From: Deltaproteobacteria bacterium RIFCSPHIGHO2_02_FULL_40_11
GTDB lineage: Bacteria; Bdellovibrionota; JACOXK01; 2-02-FULL-40-11
Assembly: GCA_001798105.1 (NCBI GenBank)
Contig: MGRI01000025.1
Span: 21,780-32,608, forward strand
Direction of reading: 5' to 3'
DNA: 10,829 nucleotides
Position numbers and translations under genes: made by a program. The first letter of the stretch is position 1, and every line of letters begins with the position of its first letter. The notes beneath the pieces are model-generated. The model saw only the letters and a list, made by a program, of their open reading frames with translations, was not told the origin of the DNA and searched no databases. This document shows, piece by piece, positions 1-7,224 of the stretch.

Positions 1-1
1 C

Positions 2-616
2 GCATTTATGATTGCACTTCAAGTTTTAAATCCAGGCATTCGTTTTAAAATTGAAAATGTGGGATTGAATCCCACACGAATCGGCTTTTTAGATGTCTTA
101 CAAAAGATGGGGGTAAAATTTCAGACTCAATCCGAAACAAAAAAGGAATTTGCAAATGAACCTTCGGGTTCGATTGAAATTCAAAACGTAACTCTGAAAG
201 GCACAGAAATTTCTGGAGAATTGATTCCAAGAAGTATCGATGAATTTCCACTCATTGCACTCATTGCCACGCAAGCCAAAGGAAAAACGAGTGTCAAAGA
301 TGCTGCGTGGCTCAAAACCAAAGAAACCAATCGTATTCAAACAATTTGTGAAAGCTTAAAACTTTGCGGCGCACAAATCCATGCCACGCCAGATGGTTTT
401 GAAGTCGACGGGCCAACCCCGTTACAGGGCGCAAGCGTTTCGTCTTATCAAGACCATCGCATTGGCATGATGCTTTGTATTGCAAATACAATGAGTTTGG
501 GCCAAATTAAAATTGATGATTTGGAATGCGTAGATGTTTCGTTTCCAGATTTTTTAAAACTCATAAAGTCATCCTCCGACTTGATCGGGGGATCTTTTGA
601 AACACATGTCTCCTAA
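2..616 (+). CDS. aroA: 3-phosphoshikimate 1-carboxyvinyltransferase (EPSP synthase), C-terminal part; 5' end outside window
   Basis: The enzyme joins shikimate-3-phosphate and phosphoenolpyruvate to give EPSP, the sixth step of the cytosolic shikimate pathway. Only the C-terminal ~200 residues are present; the frame is open to the left edge, and the first ATG at 8 is internal because AFMIALQV continues the usual EPSP synthase strand. Family motifs visible are GLNPTRIGFLDVLQKMG, the substrate-binding KTKETNRI (usual form K-E-S-D-R-I), and YQDHRIGMML (usual D-H-R-I-A-M), followed by the terminal V-x-x-S-F-P-x-F. The last ~15 residues, after SFPDFLKLIK, are not typical of the family. They are encoded by a REP-like palindrome (568-595). 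The stop overlaps the start of cmk. Identification is by motif order and is secure. Confidence 0.95.
   Translation, partial: AFMIALQVLNPGIRFKIENVGLNPTRIGFLDVLQKMGVKFQTQSETKKEFANEPSGSIEIQNVTLKGTEISGELIPRSIDEFPLIALIATQAKGKTSVKDAAWLKTKETNRIQTICESLKLCGAQIHATPDGFEVDGPTPLQGASVSSYQDHRIGMMLCIANTMSLGQIKIDDLECVDVSFPDFLKLIKSSSDLIGGSFETHVS
568..595 (+). repeat. REP-like palindrome at the aroA/cmk junction
   Basis: The unit begins GTCATCC and ends GGATCT. Arms ATCCTCCGA (571-579) and TCGGGGGAT (585-593) pair over nine positions with one T·G wobble, around the loop CTTGA. It encodes the tail of AroA, and its GGGGG run (587-591) is the only Shine-Dalgarno-like stretch before cmk. The flanks match those of the copies at 1281-1312 and 1419-1450, while the inner stem differs, as in REP families. 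That it is a mobile or dispersed repeat is inferred from three related copies in 900 bp. Confidence 0.7.
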
Positions 617-1319
617 AAAACAAAAGTTAACAATTGTTATTGATGGCCCTGCAGGCGCTGGAAAAAGTACCGTAAGCCAGGCCTTGGCCAAAAAACTAGG
701 GTATCTTTATTTGGATTCGGGGGCTTTGTATCGGTGCATTGCCTTAAAGGCAGATGAAAAAAAAATCCCCCCCAAAAATACAAAAGCTTTATTTTTATTT
801 TCAAAAAGAAGAAAAATTCAGTTTAAAAAAGGAAGTGCGAAGCAGCTTGTTTTTTTAGATGGAAAAAATGTCACCCAAGAAATTCGAACCCCTCAGGTTT
901 CAAAATTGGCATCCCAATATGCAAAGCTGCCGCTGGTTCGTAGGGCCCTTTTACACCAGCAACGCAAAGTAGGACAAAAGGGGGGCATTGTGGGGGAAGG
1001 TCGAGATTTGGGAACCGTTGTTTTTCCGAAGGCAGATCTTAAATTTTTTTTAGTGGCAACGCTGAAAGAAAGAACAAAAAGGCGGTTTTTGGAGCTTCAA
1101 GAAAAATTTCCAACGCAGTCGATTTCACTTCCAGAACTCAAAAAAGAAATTCAAAAAAGAGATCGTCAAGATGCCGCGCGCGCCTTGGCCCCTTTAAAAA
1201 AAGCCAAAGATGCGATTTCGGTGGATACCTCCGCCATGACCATTGACGAAGTGATCTCGACTCTATATAAAAAAATAAATGTCATCCTGAGAGCCAAAGG
1301 CTCGAAGGATCTATTATGA
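606..1319 (+). CDS. cmk: (d)CMP kinase
   Basis: Cytidylate kinase phosphorylates CMP and dCMP with ATP, in the cytosolic pyrimidine nucleotide pathway. The protein has the P-loop GPAGAGKST near the N-terminus, then LGYLYLDSGALYR (CMP-binding region), then GEGRDLGTVVFP (the family G-R-D-x-G-T-x-V-x-P), and RDRQDAARALAPL (family R-D-x-x-D-x-x-R-x-x-x-P-L) in the lid region, in the correct order. I chose ATG 606, which gives 237 aa and overlaps aroA by 11 nt. An in-frame TTG at 597, five bases after the GGGGG run, is an alternative giving 240 aa. The last ~12 residues (after LYKKIN) are coded by a REP-like palindrome and are not part of the conserved fold. The stop overlaps the ispH start as ATGA, so translation is probably coupled. 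Confidence 0.95.
   Translation: MSPKKQKLTIVIDGPAGAGKSTVSQALAKKLGYLYLDSGALYRCIALKADEKKIPPKNTKALFLFSKRRKIQFKKGSAKQLVFLDGKNVTQEIRTPQVSKLASQYAKLPLVRRALLHQQRKVGQKGGIVGEGRDLGTVVFPKADLKFFLVATLKERTKRRFLELQEKFPTQSISLPELKKEIQKRDRQDAARALAPLKKAKDAISVDTSAMTIDEVISTLYKKINVILRAKGSKDLL
1281..1312 (+). repeat. REP-like palindrome at the cmk/ispH junction, carrying the ispH Shine-Dalgarno
   Basis: Structure: GTC, outer arm ATCCT (1284-1288), GA, inner arm GAGCC (1291-1295), loop AAA, inner arm GGCTC (1299-1303), GA, outer arm AGGAT (1306-1310), CT. The GA/GA positions facing each other could form tandem G·A pairs. The 3' arm holds GAAGGA (1304-1309), six bases before the ispH ATG, so the hairpin overlaps the ribosome-binding site. 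The same architecture with a different inner stem occurs at 1419-1450. Confidence 0.8.
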
Positions 1320-2212
1320 AAATTATTGTTCCAAAAAATGCAGGCGTGTGCTGGGGGGTTGAGCGCGCCATTGATATGGCTGAAGCGGTAACGCATCGTC
1401 ATGCTGAGGCGAAGGTATGTCATCCTGAGGCGCGAAGCGCCGAAGGATCTTCCTCCGCGTTAATCTCCAGCCTAGGCCCTCTGGTCCATAATCCCGAAGT
1501 CGTCGAAGACTTCCAAAAAAAAGGCGTACAGGTCATTTCGGACCTGAAAGAAGCCTCCGGGGGCACCGTTATTTTTCGATCGCATGGGGTGCCTGTAGAA
1601 TTGTATGGGTTGGCAAAAGAAAAAAGTTTAAACGTGGTGGATGCCACATGTCCTTTTGTGAAAAAATCTCAAAATTTTGCAAGACGTCTTCATAAACATG
1701 GCTATGTTGTAATTGTGGTGGGCGATGAAAATCATCCAGAAATGAAAAGTGTGAAAAGTTTTATTCCAGGTGAAAAACTCATTACGATGAACCCAAAAGA
1801 CATTGAAAAAATTGAAGCGACAAAAAAAGTCGGCATCATTGCCCAAACCACCATTCCTAAAAAAACATTAGATGAAATGGTCGATGCCTGCCAAGCGCGA
1901 TTTCAAGAGGTAAAAGTACATGACACGATTTGCGATGCCACAAAAGTTCGGCAAGAAGAAGCTGCCGAGGTGGCCGCTCAAGTGGAGTGTATGATCATTA
2001 TTGGGGGTGAAAACAGTTCCAATACCAAAAAACTCACCCATATTTGTAAAACGCTTCAACCCAAAAGCTATCAAATTGAACACGAACGCGAGATTGATTT
2101 TTCTTGGTTTGAAGGCATTCAAACGCTTGGAATTACAGCCGGCGCCTCAACCCCTGTGCCGGTGATCCATCGTGTAAAACAATACATTGAAGATGTCATG
2201 ACTTCGGCCTGA
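1316..2212 (+). CDS. ispH: 4-hydroxy-3-methylbut-2-enyl diphosphate reductase, with an inserted segment
   Basis: IspH (LytB) reduces HMBPP to IPP and DMAPP, the final step of the MEP pathway, using a [4Fe-4S] cluster. The three cluster cysteines are visible in GVCWGVERAI (C12), DATCPFVKK and DTICDATKVRQ. Substrate-site motifs LGPLVHNPEVV, GDENHPE, IIGGENSSNTKKL and GITAGASTP are also present. The 298-aa length is near normal, but the N-terminal region is abnormal. Between C12 and the histidine of VHNP (H58) there are 46 positions, against 29 in the E. coli enzyme (C12 to H41). The extra ~17 residues coincide with a REP-like insertion (1398-1450) encoding HPEARSAEGS. The ATG overlaps the cmk stop by four bases, with GAAGGA six bases upstream. 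All catalytic motifs remain, so the enzyme is probably active. Confidence 0.95.
   Translation: MKIIVPKNAGVCWGVERAIDMAEAVTHRHAEAKVCHPEARSAEGSSSALISSLGPLVHNPEVVEDFQKKGVQVISDLKEASGGTVIFRSHGVPVELYGLAKEKSLNVVDATCPFVKKSQNFARRLHKHGYVVIVVGDENHPEMKSVKSFIPGEKLITMNPKDIEKIEATKKVGIIAQTTIPKKTLDEMVDACQARFQEVKVHDTICDATKVRQEEAAEVAAQVECMIIIGGENSSNTKKLTHICKTLQPKSYQIEHEREIDFSWFEGIQTLGITAGASTPVPVIHRVKQYIEDVMTSA
1398..1450 (+). repeat. REP-like palindrome plus half-copy inserted in-frame inside ispH
   Basis: The full unit is 1419-1450: GTC, ATCCT (1422-1426), GA, GGCGC (1429-1433), loop GAA, GCGCC (1437-1441), GA, AGGAT (1444-1448), CT. It has the same layout as the 1281-1312 unit, but the five-base inner stem has changed on both sides so that pairing is kept. 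A degraded half-unit (GTCATGCTGAGGCGAAGG, 1398-1415) lies just before it. Together they span about 53 bp, close to the ~51 bp by which this part of ispH exceeds the E. coli gene. Confidence 0.8.
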
Positions 2213-2228
2213 AGGTCCGAAGAATCCC
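2196..2228 (+). repeat. Degenerate REP-like palindrome over the ispH stop codon
   Basis: CTTCGG (2202-2207) pairs with CCGAAG (2217-2222), extended by CC/GG with one bulged T and loop TGAA. The ispH TGA (2210-2212) lies in the hairpin top. No T-run follows, so I do not call an intrinsic terminator. The flanks (GTCAT before, GAAGAATCCC after) resemble the GTCAT...GAAGGATCT frame of the other palindromes, and an inverted relative occurs at 8456-8484. Confidence 0.45.
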
Positions 2229-2241
2229 ATAAAATTCGTGC

Positions 2242-2270
2242 TTGAAAAATAGGCACATATCTGCTACATA
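2242..2270 (+). promoter_or_regulatory. Putative sigma70-type promoter of the exported-protein operon
   Basis: TTGAAA (2242-2247), a 17-base spacer and an extended -10 TGCTACATA (hexamer TACATA, 2265-2270) lie 45 bases before the first gene of the array. The -10 hexamer itself is weak. The TGCTA(C/T)ATA element recurs in front of the other two separately transcribed family genes, which supports the call. Confidence 0.5.
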
Positions 2271-2315
2271 AGCAAAACAAATATTCCCCCTAAGAAAAAA
2301 GGACTACTCATATTT

Positions 2316-3365
2316 ATGAAATTGATATCAAAACTTATTTTAATGGGCATGATGGGATTTATTTTTTACGGGCAGATGCTTTTTGCACAAGATGTAAATG
2401 CGTATGTACAAGGAAGTCTATCTTTCCGTCAAAAAGTTGAATGGATTTTTGACACGGAAAGAAGCATTTTGCTTCAAGAAGAAGCGCAAAGAGGAAGATC
2501 CCCCCTGCCAGATAATTCTGATATTGCAGTTAGCATGATAGATCTAATTTCGGGCTCTGATTTTGGGAATAGAATGATTCCTCCAATAAGATCAAAAGAA
2601 AGAGGATTCTGGAGTCGTTTTTGGCTTGGACCCGATGAAGCGGTAGCTCAGTATTTTTTTGTAGGGCGGATTGAGCAGCTTTTGAAGTTAAGAGATCAAT
2701 GGTTCGGCATTAGAAATCTTGATTTTGATCGTGATGTCTTCTTGGGGAGATTTGTTGCAGTCTTTGTTTTGAATTTTAAAGACCAAGGAAAAGATGTTTC
2801 TACCACTTTGCAGGAATTTAGAAATATGTATGGATGTCCAGAAAATGACCCAGGTGTAAATGAACATATTTTTAAGTATTTGGAAGAAAGAATGTCTTCA
2901 ATTTTGAGGGAGGCTGCATCGGATCCTACTGCGAGTGCAATGAAAATGGAGGGGCTTTCATTAGAGTCTTTGTATTTCGAAGCTAAAGAAAAAGCTCGTT
3001 TTCAGATCGCCAGACAAGCTATCCAAACTGTTATTGAGTCAGGCCCAAAGGTTATAGATCAAATAGATCGAGAAGCTATAGTATTTTTGGGAGAGGAGAT
3101 TTTAGAAAGCGTTGCAATTAAGGTGGCCGCTGAGCTAATGACAGGACGCGGAATTTCACGTGAAATTAGTCTTCAGGATGCAGATGAAATCAGCCAAAGA
3201 ATTTCTTTGGCGTTCGCAACGGAGTTTCATATAGTAGATCTTGCCATTGAACCAGGCGCGGTTAGAAGTGCCATTCAAGACAATCCAAATTTAATTTTGA
3301 ATTGGGCAACGGCTAAGACTTTGGTGCGAAACATTTGTGAAAAAGGGTTGAGGCGCGTTCGCTAA
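2316..3365 (+). CDS. Exported protein of an unrecognised paralogous family (member 1)
   Basis: I do not recognise this 349-aa protein. Residues 1-24 are a Sec signal peptide (MKLISK, hydrophobic core, cleavage after LFA before Q). No lipobox cysteine follows, so a periplasmic or secreted product is likely. Motifs shared with its paralogues, in order: SFRQKVEWIFDTER (35-48), RDQWFG then NLDFDRDVF (126-142), ENDPGVNEHIFKYLEER (176-192), LYFEAKEKARF (219-229) and the C-terminal domain (about 260-349). That domain contains AAELMTGRG and ends NICEKGLRRVR. The protein looks mostly helical by composition and heptad-like spacing. It is the first gene of a three-gene operon. The start is supported by AAAAAAGG (2295-2302) upstream, at a rather long 13-base spacing, and by the signal peptide. 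Function unknown. Confidence 0.85.
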   Translation: MKLISKLILMGMMGFIFYGQMLFAQDVNAYVQGSLSFRQKVEWIFDTERSILLQEEAQRGRSPLPDNSDIAVSMIDLISGSDFGNRMIPPIRSKERGFWSRFWLGPDEAVAQYFFVGRIEQLLKLRDQWFGIRNLDFDRDVFLGRFVAVFVLNFKDQGKDVSTTLQEFRNMYGCPENDPGVNEHIFKYLEERMSSILREAASDPTASAMKMEGLSLESLYFEAKEKARFQIARQAIQTVIESGPKVIDQIDREAIVFLGEEILESVAIKVAAELMTGRGISREISLQDADEISQRISLAFATEFHIVDLAIEPGAVRSAIQDNPNLILNWATAKTLVRNICEKGLRRVR

Positions 3366-3378
3366 ACAAGGGGGGTAC

Positions 3379-6252
3379 ATGAGATTCATTTCAAAGTTTG
3401 TTTTGGTGGGGATGCTGAGTCTGATCGTTTCAATGCCAACTGCTTTTTCGCAGGGGCAAGGGAATGATGAACACGCTTTATCACTTCGTGAAAAAATAAA
3501 TGACATTTTTGATTTAGAAAGAAGCCTTGTTTTAGAGGGGCATAACTTTTCAGAACCTCGATTGACGAGGAATGAAGTAAAAGTAAACCTCATTGCACCT
3601 ACATTATTAGGTTTTTTCCCGTTAGATGAAATTTATGAAGAGGGTCTCATCAGAGGTCGTGTTGTAAATTTTTTCCTGTCGTTTCTAGATGCGCGTGATC
3701 AATGGTTTGGCGAAGAAAATTTAGATTTTGACCGCGATGCTTTTTTTCGGATGTGGGTGGTGGATAGCCTTTGGAAAACTTTTAATGAACAGTATGGAAT
3801 CTCAGATATTTTCGAAGCTTTTCGGAAGGAATGGAAAATTTCGCCACAAGATCCAGATGTAAATCCATATCTTTTAACTTATCTGATGCATCGCTTTACG
3901 GTGATCCGGCCCTTACATGAATTGGCTGCCGCGGAAGGTCTTGAGATGAAAGATCTTTGGGAAGTTTTTTATAAGGAAGCTGAAGAAGCGGTTCGAAAAG
4001 TTCTTGAAGCGTATCAGAATCTGAAAGAATCCCAACATGAGATGGGGCGATTTTTATTACAGACCGCGCTTGAAAACCGTGAAAAAAGAATTGCAGACCG
4101 TTTGCATGCCGAAAGATCAACGCCGAAAGCGCCAACCTCGTCAGAAACTGAACCCGCTAAAAAAGCGCGCTATACGCTTCGAACCCAAAAAAGCCATGTT
4201 TTAGACGCTGTTCGTCAGCTTCAAGGGCAAGTTAAAAATTTTGACGCACTGTCTTTGGAGGCACAAGTCGCATTGGTGACGCAATCTTTAACAGCAAGAG
4301 GCATTGTTCAAAATGATCCCGAAAAAGGGAGCCTTTCCAAAGATACGGTTCGGCGCCATGTGTCAGCTTTAAGAGCAGTTGAATCTAAGCTGGGAAATGT
4401 TTCAGATCCGCAGGCCTTGGCGGTGTTTACGGTTTGGCAAATTGCAAGATACGACCAAGATCTTTTAAATGTGACGGCTGAAAAACGTCCCGCAGCATTA
4501 AAACAAAAGTTACAAGACCTCTATTTTTTACCCGATAACGATTCAACGCTTCGGGAAGAAGTTTTGGTTTTATTAACAGATGCGGATGTGCTTGAAAGTC
4601 AAATGACACTGCGATCGGCAGAAGAATTAATGGTGCTTTCAGGGGTTTATGGAGCTTTAAATGAAGATACGGTACGCTTTTTAGCAGATGAATTTTATGG
4701 AAAAAAGGCGGAGCATCGTATTCAGTCTTTAGTACATCGCTTTGGAACGCAGCCTTTTTCTTTAAAGGAGCAAGTCGAGTTGATTCGAATGGCCCAGGAT
4801 TTTTTACGAGAAAGAAGTCTTCTTTTTTATCATTTGCCGCTTCAGACACAAGCGAGATTGATTTTAAAGTATTTAAGCAGGGTGGGATTTATTTGGACAG
4901 AGACACAAGTCCCCTTTACACAAGTCACAAGTCTTTTAGACCTCAGTCAAAAAATGGTGGGACAATATTATTTACCTGCTAATTTTCATGAAGAAGCCCT
5001 GGTGCAACATGTGTGGGTATATGGGGTATCGCAATTTAAACTTCATGAAGCATCAGATGAAGCTCGGGTACAAGAAATTTTCAAAGCGATGGCGGGAAAG
5101 TTCTCTACGATTTCAGAGCCCCAGGTTTTATTTTTATTTGATGAGCTGCTGAGTAGACATGTTCAACCTGTTCTTGGAGGATATGCCTTGCCATTCGATA
5201 CCGCAACGCAACTTGCGGTCTTGTCCAGGCATTATGTGGCAACGCTGAATGCCATGCGCGAGGAATTTTCAGGATCTATTGGAACCGATCTTTCTCCAAT
5301 CCGTGAAAGAGTGAATCAGATTTTTGATGCTGAATTGGAAGTTATGAAACGCGCGCCACACAATATTTTTAATCGAATTTCACTTCGAAGCCGGGCAAGG
5401 CTTATTACAACATATCTTGGGCTAAAGTATGGATATGAAGAAAAATTTCCAGAAAGAAACTGGTCTGGGACACCCCGAATGACGATGGTTGAAAGTATGC
5501 TTCGCATCCGGGATGCATGGCTTGGCGATGATCATCGCTATGATTTTAACCGCGATTCATTTTTTAGAGCTTGGGCTGTGGATGCCATTCAAGGAGCAAG
5601 ACATCTTGACACGCAAAACGTCGACGCGTTAATGGAGAATCTAAAAAATCAGTGGGGCATTTTTCTAGGGGATCCGGATTTTACGCGTCCCATGCTGTAT
5701 TACTTGCATGGAAAGTTGGGTTTACTCAATCCTACACGCATGGACCGTCGAAGAAATCCGTCTGATTTAAAAAGTCTTTTAGAAGCTTTTCACATAGAAG
5801 CAGAAAGTTTTGTAAGAAGTGTGATGACAGATCCCGTTTCTAGTCAAAACCCGTATCCAATCATTGATCAAGTTTTGGCTAGAATTAAAGGCTTTGAGGC
5901 GTCCATTGAAGCCGTGATTGATGCATCGAAAAAAGTGCCAGGCAGTTCTGATGAAATTTTTGTGGGGCATTTGCTGCAAGACACTATTTTAGACGGACTT
6001 TCCGTTACGGTAACTGCAAAACTCATGAAAGGCCATGGCGGAACAAGAGAATTTTCTGCCGCCGACAGGGATTTTATTATACGGTTGGTACAAGAGAGTT
6101 TGTCTGAAGAATTTAGGGTTTCGCAAATGGCGCTGGATCCAGATGTGACGCTCAATGAAATTCAGCTCTTGCCTGAAAAGGTTTTAACTTGGTCAAACGC
6201 GCAAATCTTTTTACGCAACGTATGTGAAAAAGGCTTAAAGAGAATTCGGTAA
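3379..6252 (+). CDS. Large exported protein with two copies of the family module (member 2)
   Basis: This 957-aa protein starts with a Sec signal peptide (1-24, ending TAFS before Q). A first family module follows at about 35-210: LSLREKINDIFDLERS, RDQWFG, NLDFDRDAFF (114-123), QDPDVNPYLLTYL (157-169) and VFYKEAEEAVRK (196-207). A second full module lies at about 638-815: SPIRERVNQIFD, RIRDAWLG, YDFNRDSFF (721-729), GDPDFTRPMLYYL and FHIEAESFVRS. The shared C-terminal domain is at about 868-957 and ends NVCEKGLKRIR. The first copy lacks a C-terminal domain. Between them, 240-637 is member-specific and holds what look like more diverged repeats. The charged, proline-containing stretch 241-262 may be a linker. 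The start follows AAGGGGGG, with a 13-nt gap to the previous gene. It could be a scaffold or repeat protein; no catalytic motif is seen. Confidence 0.85.
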   Translation: MRFISKFVLVGMLSLIVSMPTAFSQGQGNDEHALSLREKINDIFDLERSLVLEGHNFSEPRLTRNEVKVNLIAPTLLGFFPLDEIYEEGLIRGRVVNFFLSFLDARDQWFGEENLDFDRDAFFRMWVVDSLWKTFNEQYGISDIFEAFRKEWKISPQDPDVNPYLLTYLMHRFTVIRPLHELAAAEGLEMKDLWEVFYKEAEEAVRKVLEAYQNLKESQHEMGRFLLQTALENREKRIADRLHAERSTPKAPTSSETEPAKKARYTLRTQKSHVLDAVRQLQGQVKNFDALSLEAQVALVTQSLTARGIVQNDPEKGSLSKDTVRRHVSALRAVESKLGNVSDPQALAVFTVWQIARYDQDLLNVTAEKRPAALKQKLQDLYFLPDNDSTLREEVLVLLTDADVLESQMTLRSAEELMVLSGVYGALNEDTVRFLADEFYGKKAEHRIQSLVHRFGTQPFSLKEQVELIRMAQDFLRERSLLFYHLPLQTQARLILKYLSRVGFIWTETQVPFTQVTSLLDLSQKMVGQYYLPANFHEEALVQHVWVYGVSQFKLHEASDEARVQEIFKAMAGKFSTISEPQVLFLFDELLSRHVQPVLGGYALPFDTATQLAVLSRHYVATLNAMREEFSGSIGTDLSPIRERVNQIFDAELEVMKRAPHNIFNRISLRSRARLITTYLGLKYGYEEKFPERNWSGTPRMTMVESMLRIRDAWLGDDHRYDFNRDSFFRAWAVDAIQGARHLDTQNVDALMENLKNQWGIFLGDPDFTRPMLYYLHGKLGLLNPTRMDRRRNPSDLKSLLEAFHIEAESFVRSVMTDPVSSQNPYPIIDQVLARIKGFEASIEAVIDASKKVPGSSDEIFVGHLLQDTILDGLSVTVTAKLMKGHGGTREFSAADRDFIIRLVQESLSEEFRVSQMALDPDVTLNEIQLLPEKVLTWSNAQIFLRNVCEKGLKRIR
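5290..5820 (+). repeat. Second copy of the N-terminal family module inside the 957-aa gene
   Basis: The encoded residues (about 638-814) align motif by motif with residues 35-210 of the same protein (3481-4008). The pairs are RERVNQIFD with REKINDIFD, RDAWLG with RDQWFG, YDFNRDSFFRAW with LDFDRDAFFRMW, and GDPDF with QDPDV, then IEAESFVR with KEAEEAVR. The order and the gap sizes are kept. The similarity is at the protein level; the DNA is well diverged, so the duplication or fusion is old. Confidence 0.7.
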
Positions 6253-6265
6253 ATAAGGAGTACAT

Positions 6266-7183
6266 ATGAAAAATATAAAAATTTTGTTTGGGAGCTTCAT
6301 TATTTTGATGCTGTTCAGCATCAATGCTTTTTCTCAAATTTCAAGATACGCGCTTCTTACACAAATTCAATATGTGCTGGATGCACAAGATACTTTAAGG
6401 GAAAGGTATCCATCTTTTGATGATTTGGGATTCGAAAAGAGGTTTCCTCATGTGAGGGCTGTGCTTGAAGTTCAAGGACGACTTGGGACGAAAACGCATG
6501 TCTTTTTTTCAGATGCATCGCTTAAAAATCTACTTCAATTTTTAGAGAAACAAGAAAAGGCATTTGGTGATTTAAGAAAACACTCTCTTAAGATGTGGGG
6601 AGATCTTTATGTTTTTGCAGCTTCAAACTTCATTGTTTCATCTGAAGAATTCAAAACTTTTCGTGAGATGGATAAAGGGGAACAGGTACGTTATTTACAG
6701 CAAAGACTTAAAAAAGACCTTTTACTGCCACAAAATGATCCTGCAATCAGTGATGCTGTGATCCTAGATATTTATGACACGCTTGTTCCCAAGTCTGTTG
6801 GCGTGTCTACCGGGGTGGCAAGTTTTCGGGATCTTCAAGTGGCTATCGCCGAAGGCAATGCAGTCATGAGAGCTCGAGCAGAGGGAAGCTTGATTGCCTT
6901 TCAATTAGAAGAAGACATGCTTGAAGGCGTTTCAACGATGGTTGTCGCAAAGCTGATGAAAGGCCAAGGCATGCAGCGCGTTTTAAGTCTCAAAGATCAA
7001 GGTGAAATTCGACAAAGCATTCATGAAGTTTTGCAGCTTGAATTTAATCAAAAAGGCATTGTAATTGAACCCGATGTTGTTGCTGCAGCCATTCAAGCCC
7101 TGCCGGAATTGACTTTAACCTGGAGCAATGCCAGAGCCTTGGTGCGTGGTATTTGTGAAACGGGCTTAAAGCGGGTTCGGTAA
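6266..7183 (+). CDS. Exported protein of the same family, divergent N-terminal region (member 3)
   Basis: This is a 305-aa protein with a Sec signal peptide (1-24; INAFS before Q). Of the N-terminal module only weak traces remain: LLTQIQYVLDAQDTLRER near 30-47 and LLLPQNDPAISDAVILDIY (152-170), the counterpart of the DPDxN motif. The RDxWFG and DFDRD motifs are missing. The C-terminal domain (about 216-305) is typical: DMLEGVS, AKLMKGQG, then TLTWSNARALVRGICETG and the end LKRVR. Over the last ~305 bases the gene is nearly the same as the 3' end of the 7366-8442 gene. AAGGAG (6255-6260) lies five bases before the ATG. The gap to the previous gene is 13 nt, so it is the third gene of the operon. 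Function unknown. Confidence 0.85.
   Translation: MKNIKILFGSFIILMLFSINAFSQISRYALLTQIQYVLDAQDTLRERYPSFDDLGFEKRFPHVRAVLEVQGRLGTKTHVFFSDASLKNLLQFLEKQEKAFGDLRKHSLKMWGDLYVFAASNFIVSSEEFKTFREMDKGEQVRYLQQRLKKDLLLPQNDPAISDAVILDIYDTLVPKSVGVSTGVASFRDLQVAIAEGNAVMRARAEGSLIAFQLEEDMLEGVSTMVVAKLMKGQGMQRVLSLKDQGEIRQSIHEVLQLEFNQKGIVIEPDVVAAAIQALPELTLTWSNARALVRGICETGLKRVR
6878..7183 (+). repeat. 3' block shared with the 7366-8442 gene (copy 1)
   Basis: Bases 6878-7183 and 8134-8442 align without gaps apart from one extra codon in copy 2. Identity rises toward the stop; for example both carry CTGCAGCCATTCAAGCC and GACTTTAACCTGG, and they share a long identical run through GCCAGAGCC to the GGGCTTAAAGCGG near the end. 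The upstream halves of the two genes are unrelated or highly diverged, which suggests recent duplication or gene conversion limited to the C-terminal domain. Confidence 0.75.
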
Positions 7184-7224
7184 TTTTTTTACAGAGACAA
7201 ATCTAAAAATTCAATGAGCGCTTC

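Noticed and set aside
3730..3756. NLDFDRDAFF as an EF-hand or dockerin-type calcium loop (D-x-D-x-D)
   Set aside because: The glycine and final acidic residue of such loops are missing, and members 3 and 4 have lost the acidic pattern. I would not claim calcium binding.
4427..4849. 140-residue open frame on the - strand
   Set aside because: It lies wholly inside the 957-aa gene, has no recognisable motif or ribosome-binding site, and the + strand frame has clear family features.
6178..6252. Conserved C-terminal domain as a PEP-CTERM, LPXTG or type IX sorting signal
   Set aside because: The basic end (KRIR) is suggestive, but there is no hydrophobic membrane segment, no LPXTG-like or PEP motif, and the domain looks helical rather than beta-rich.
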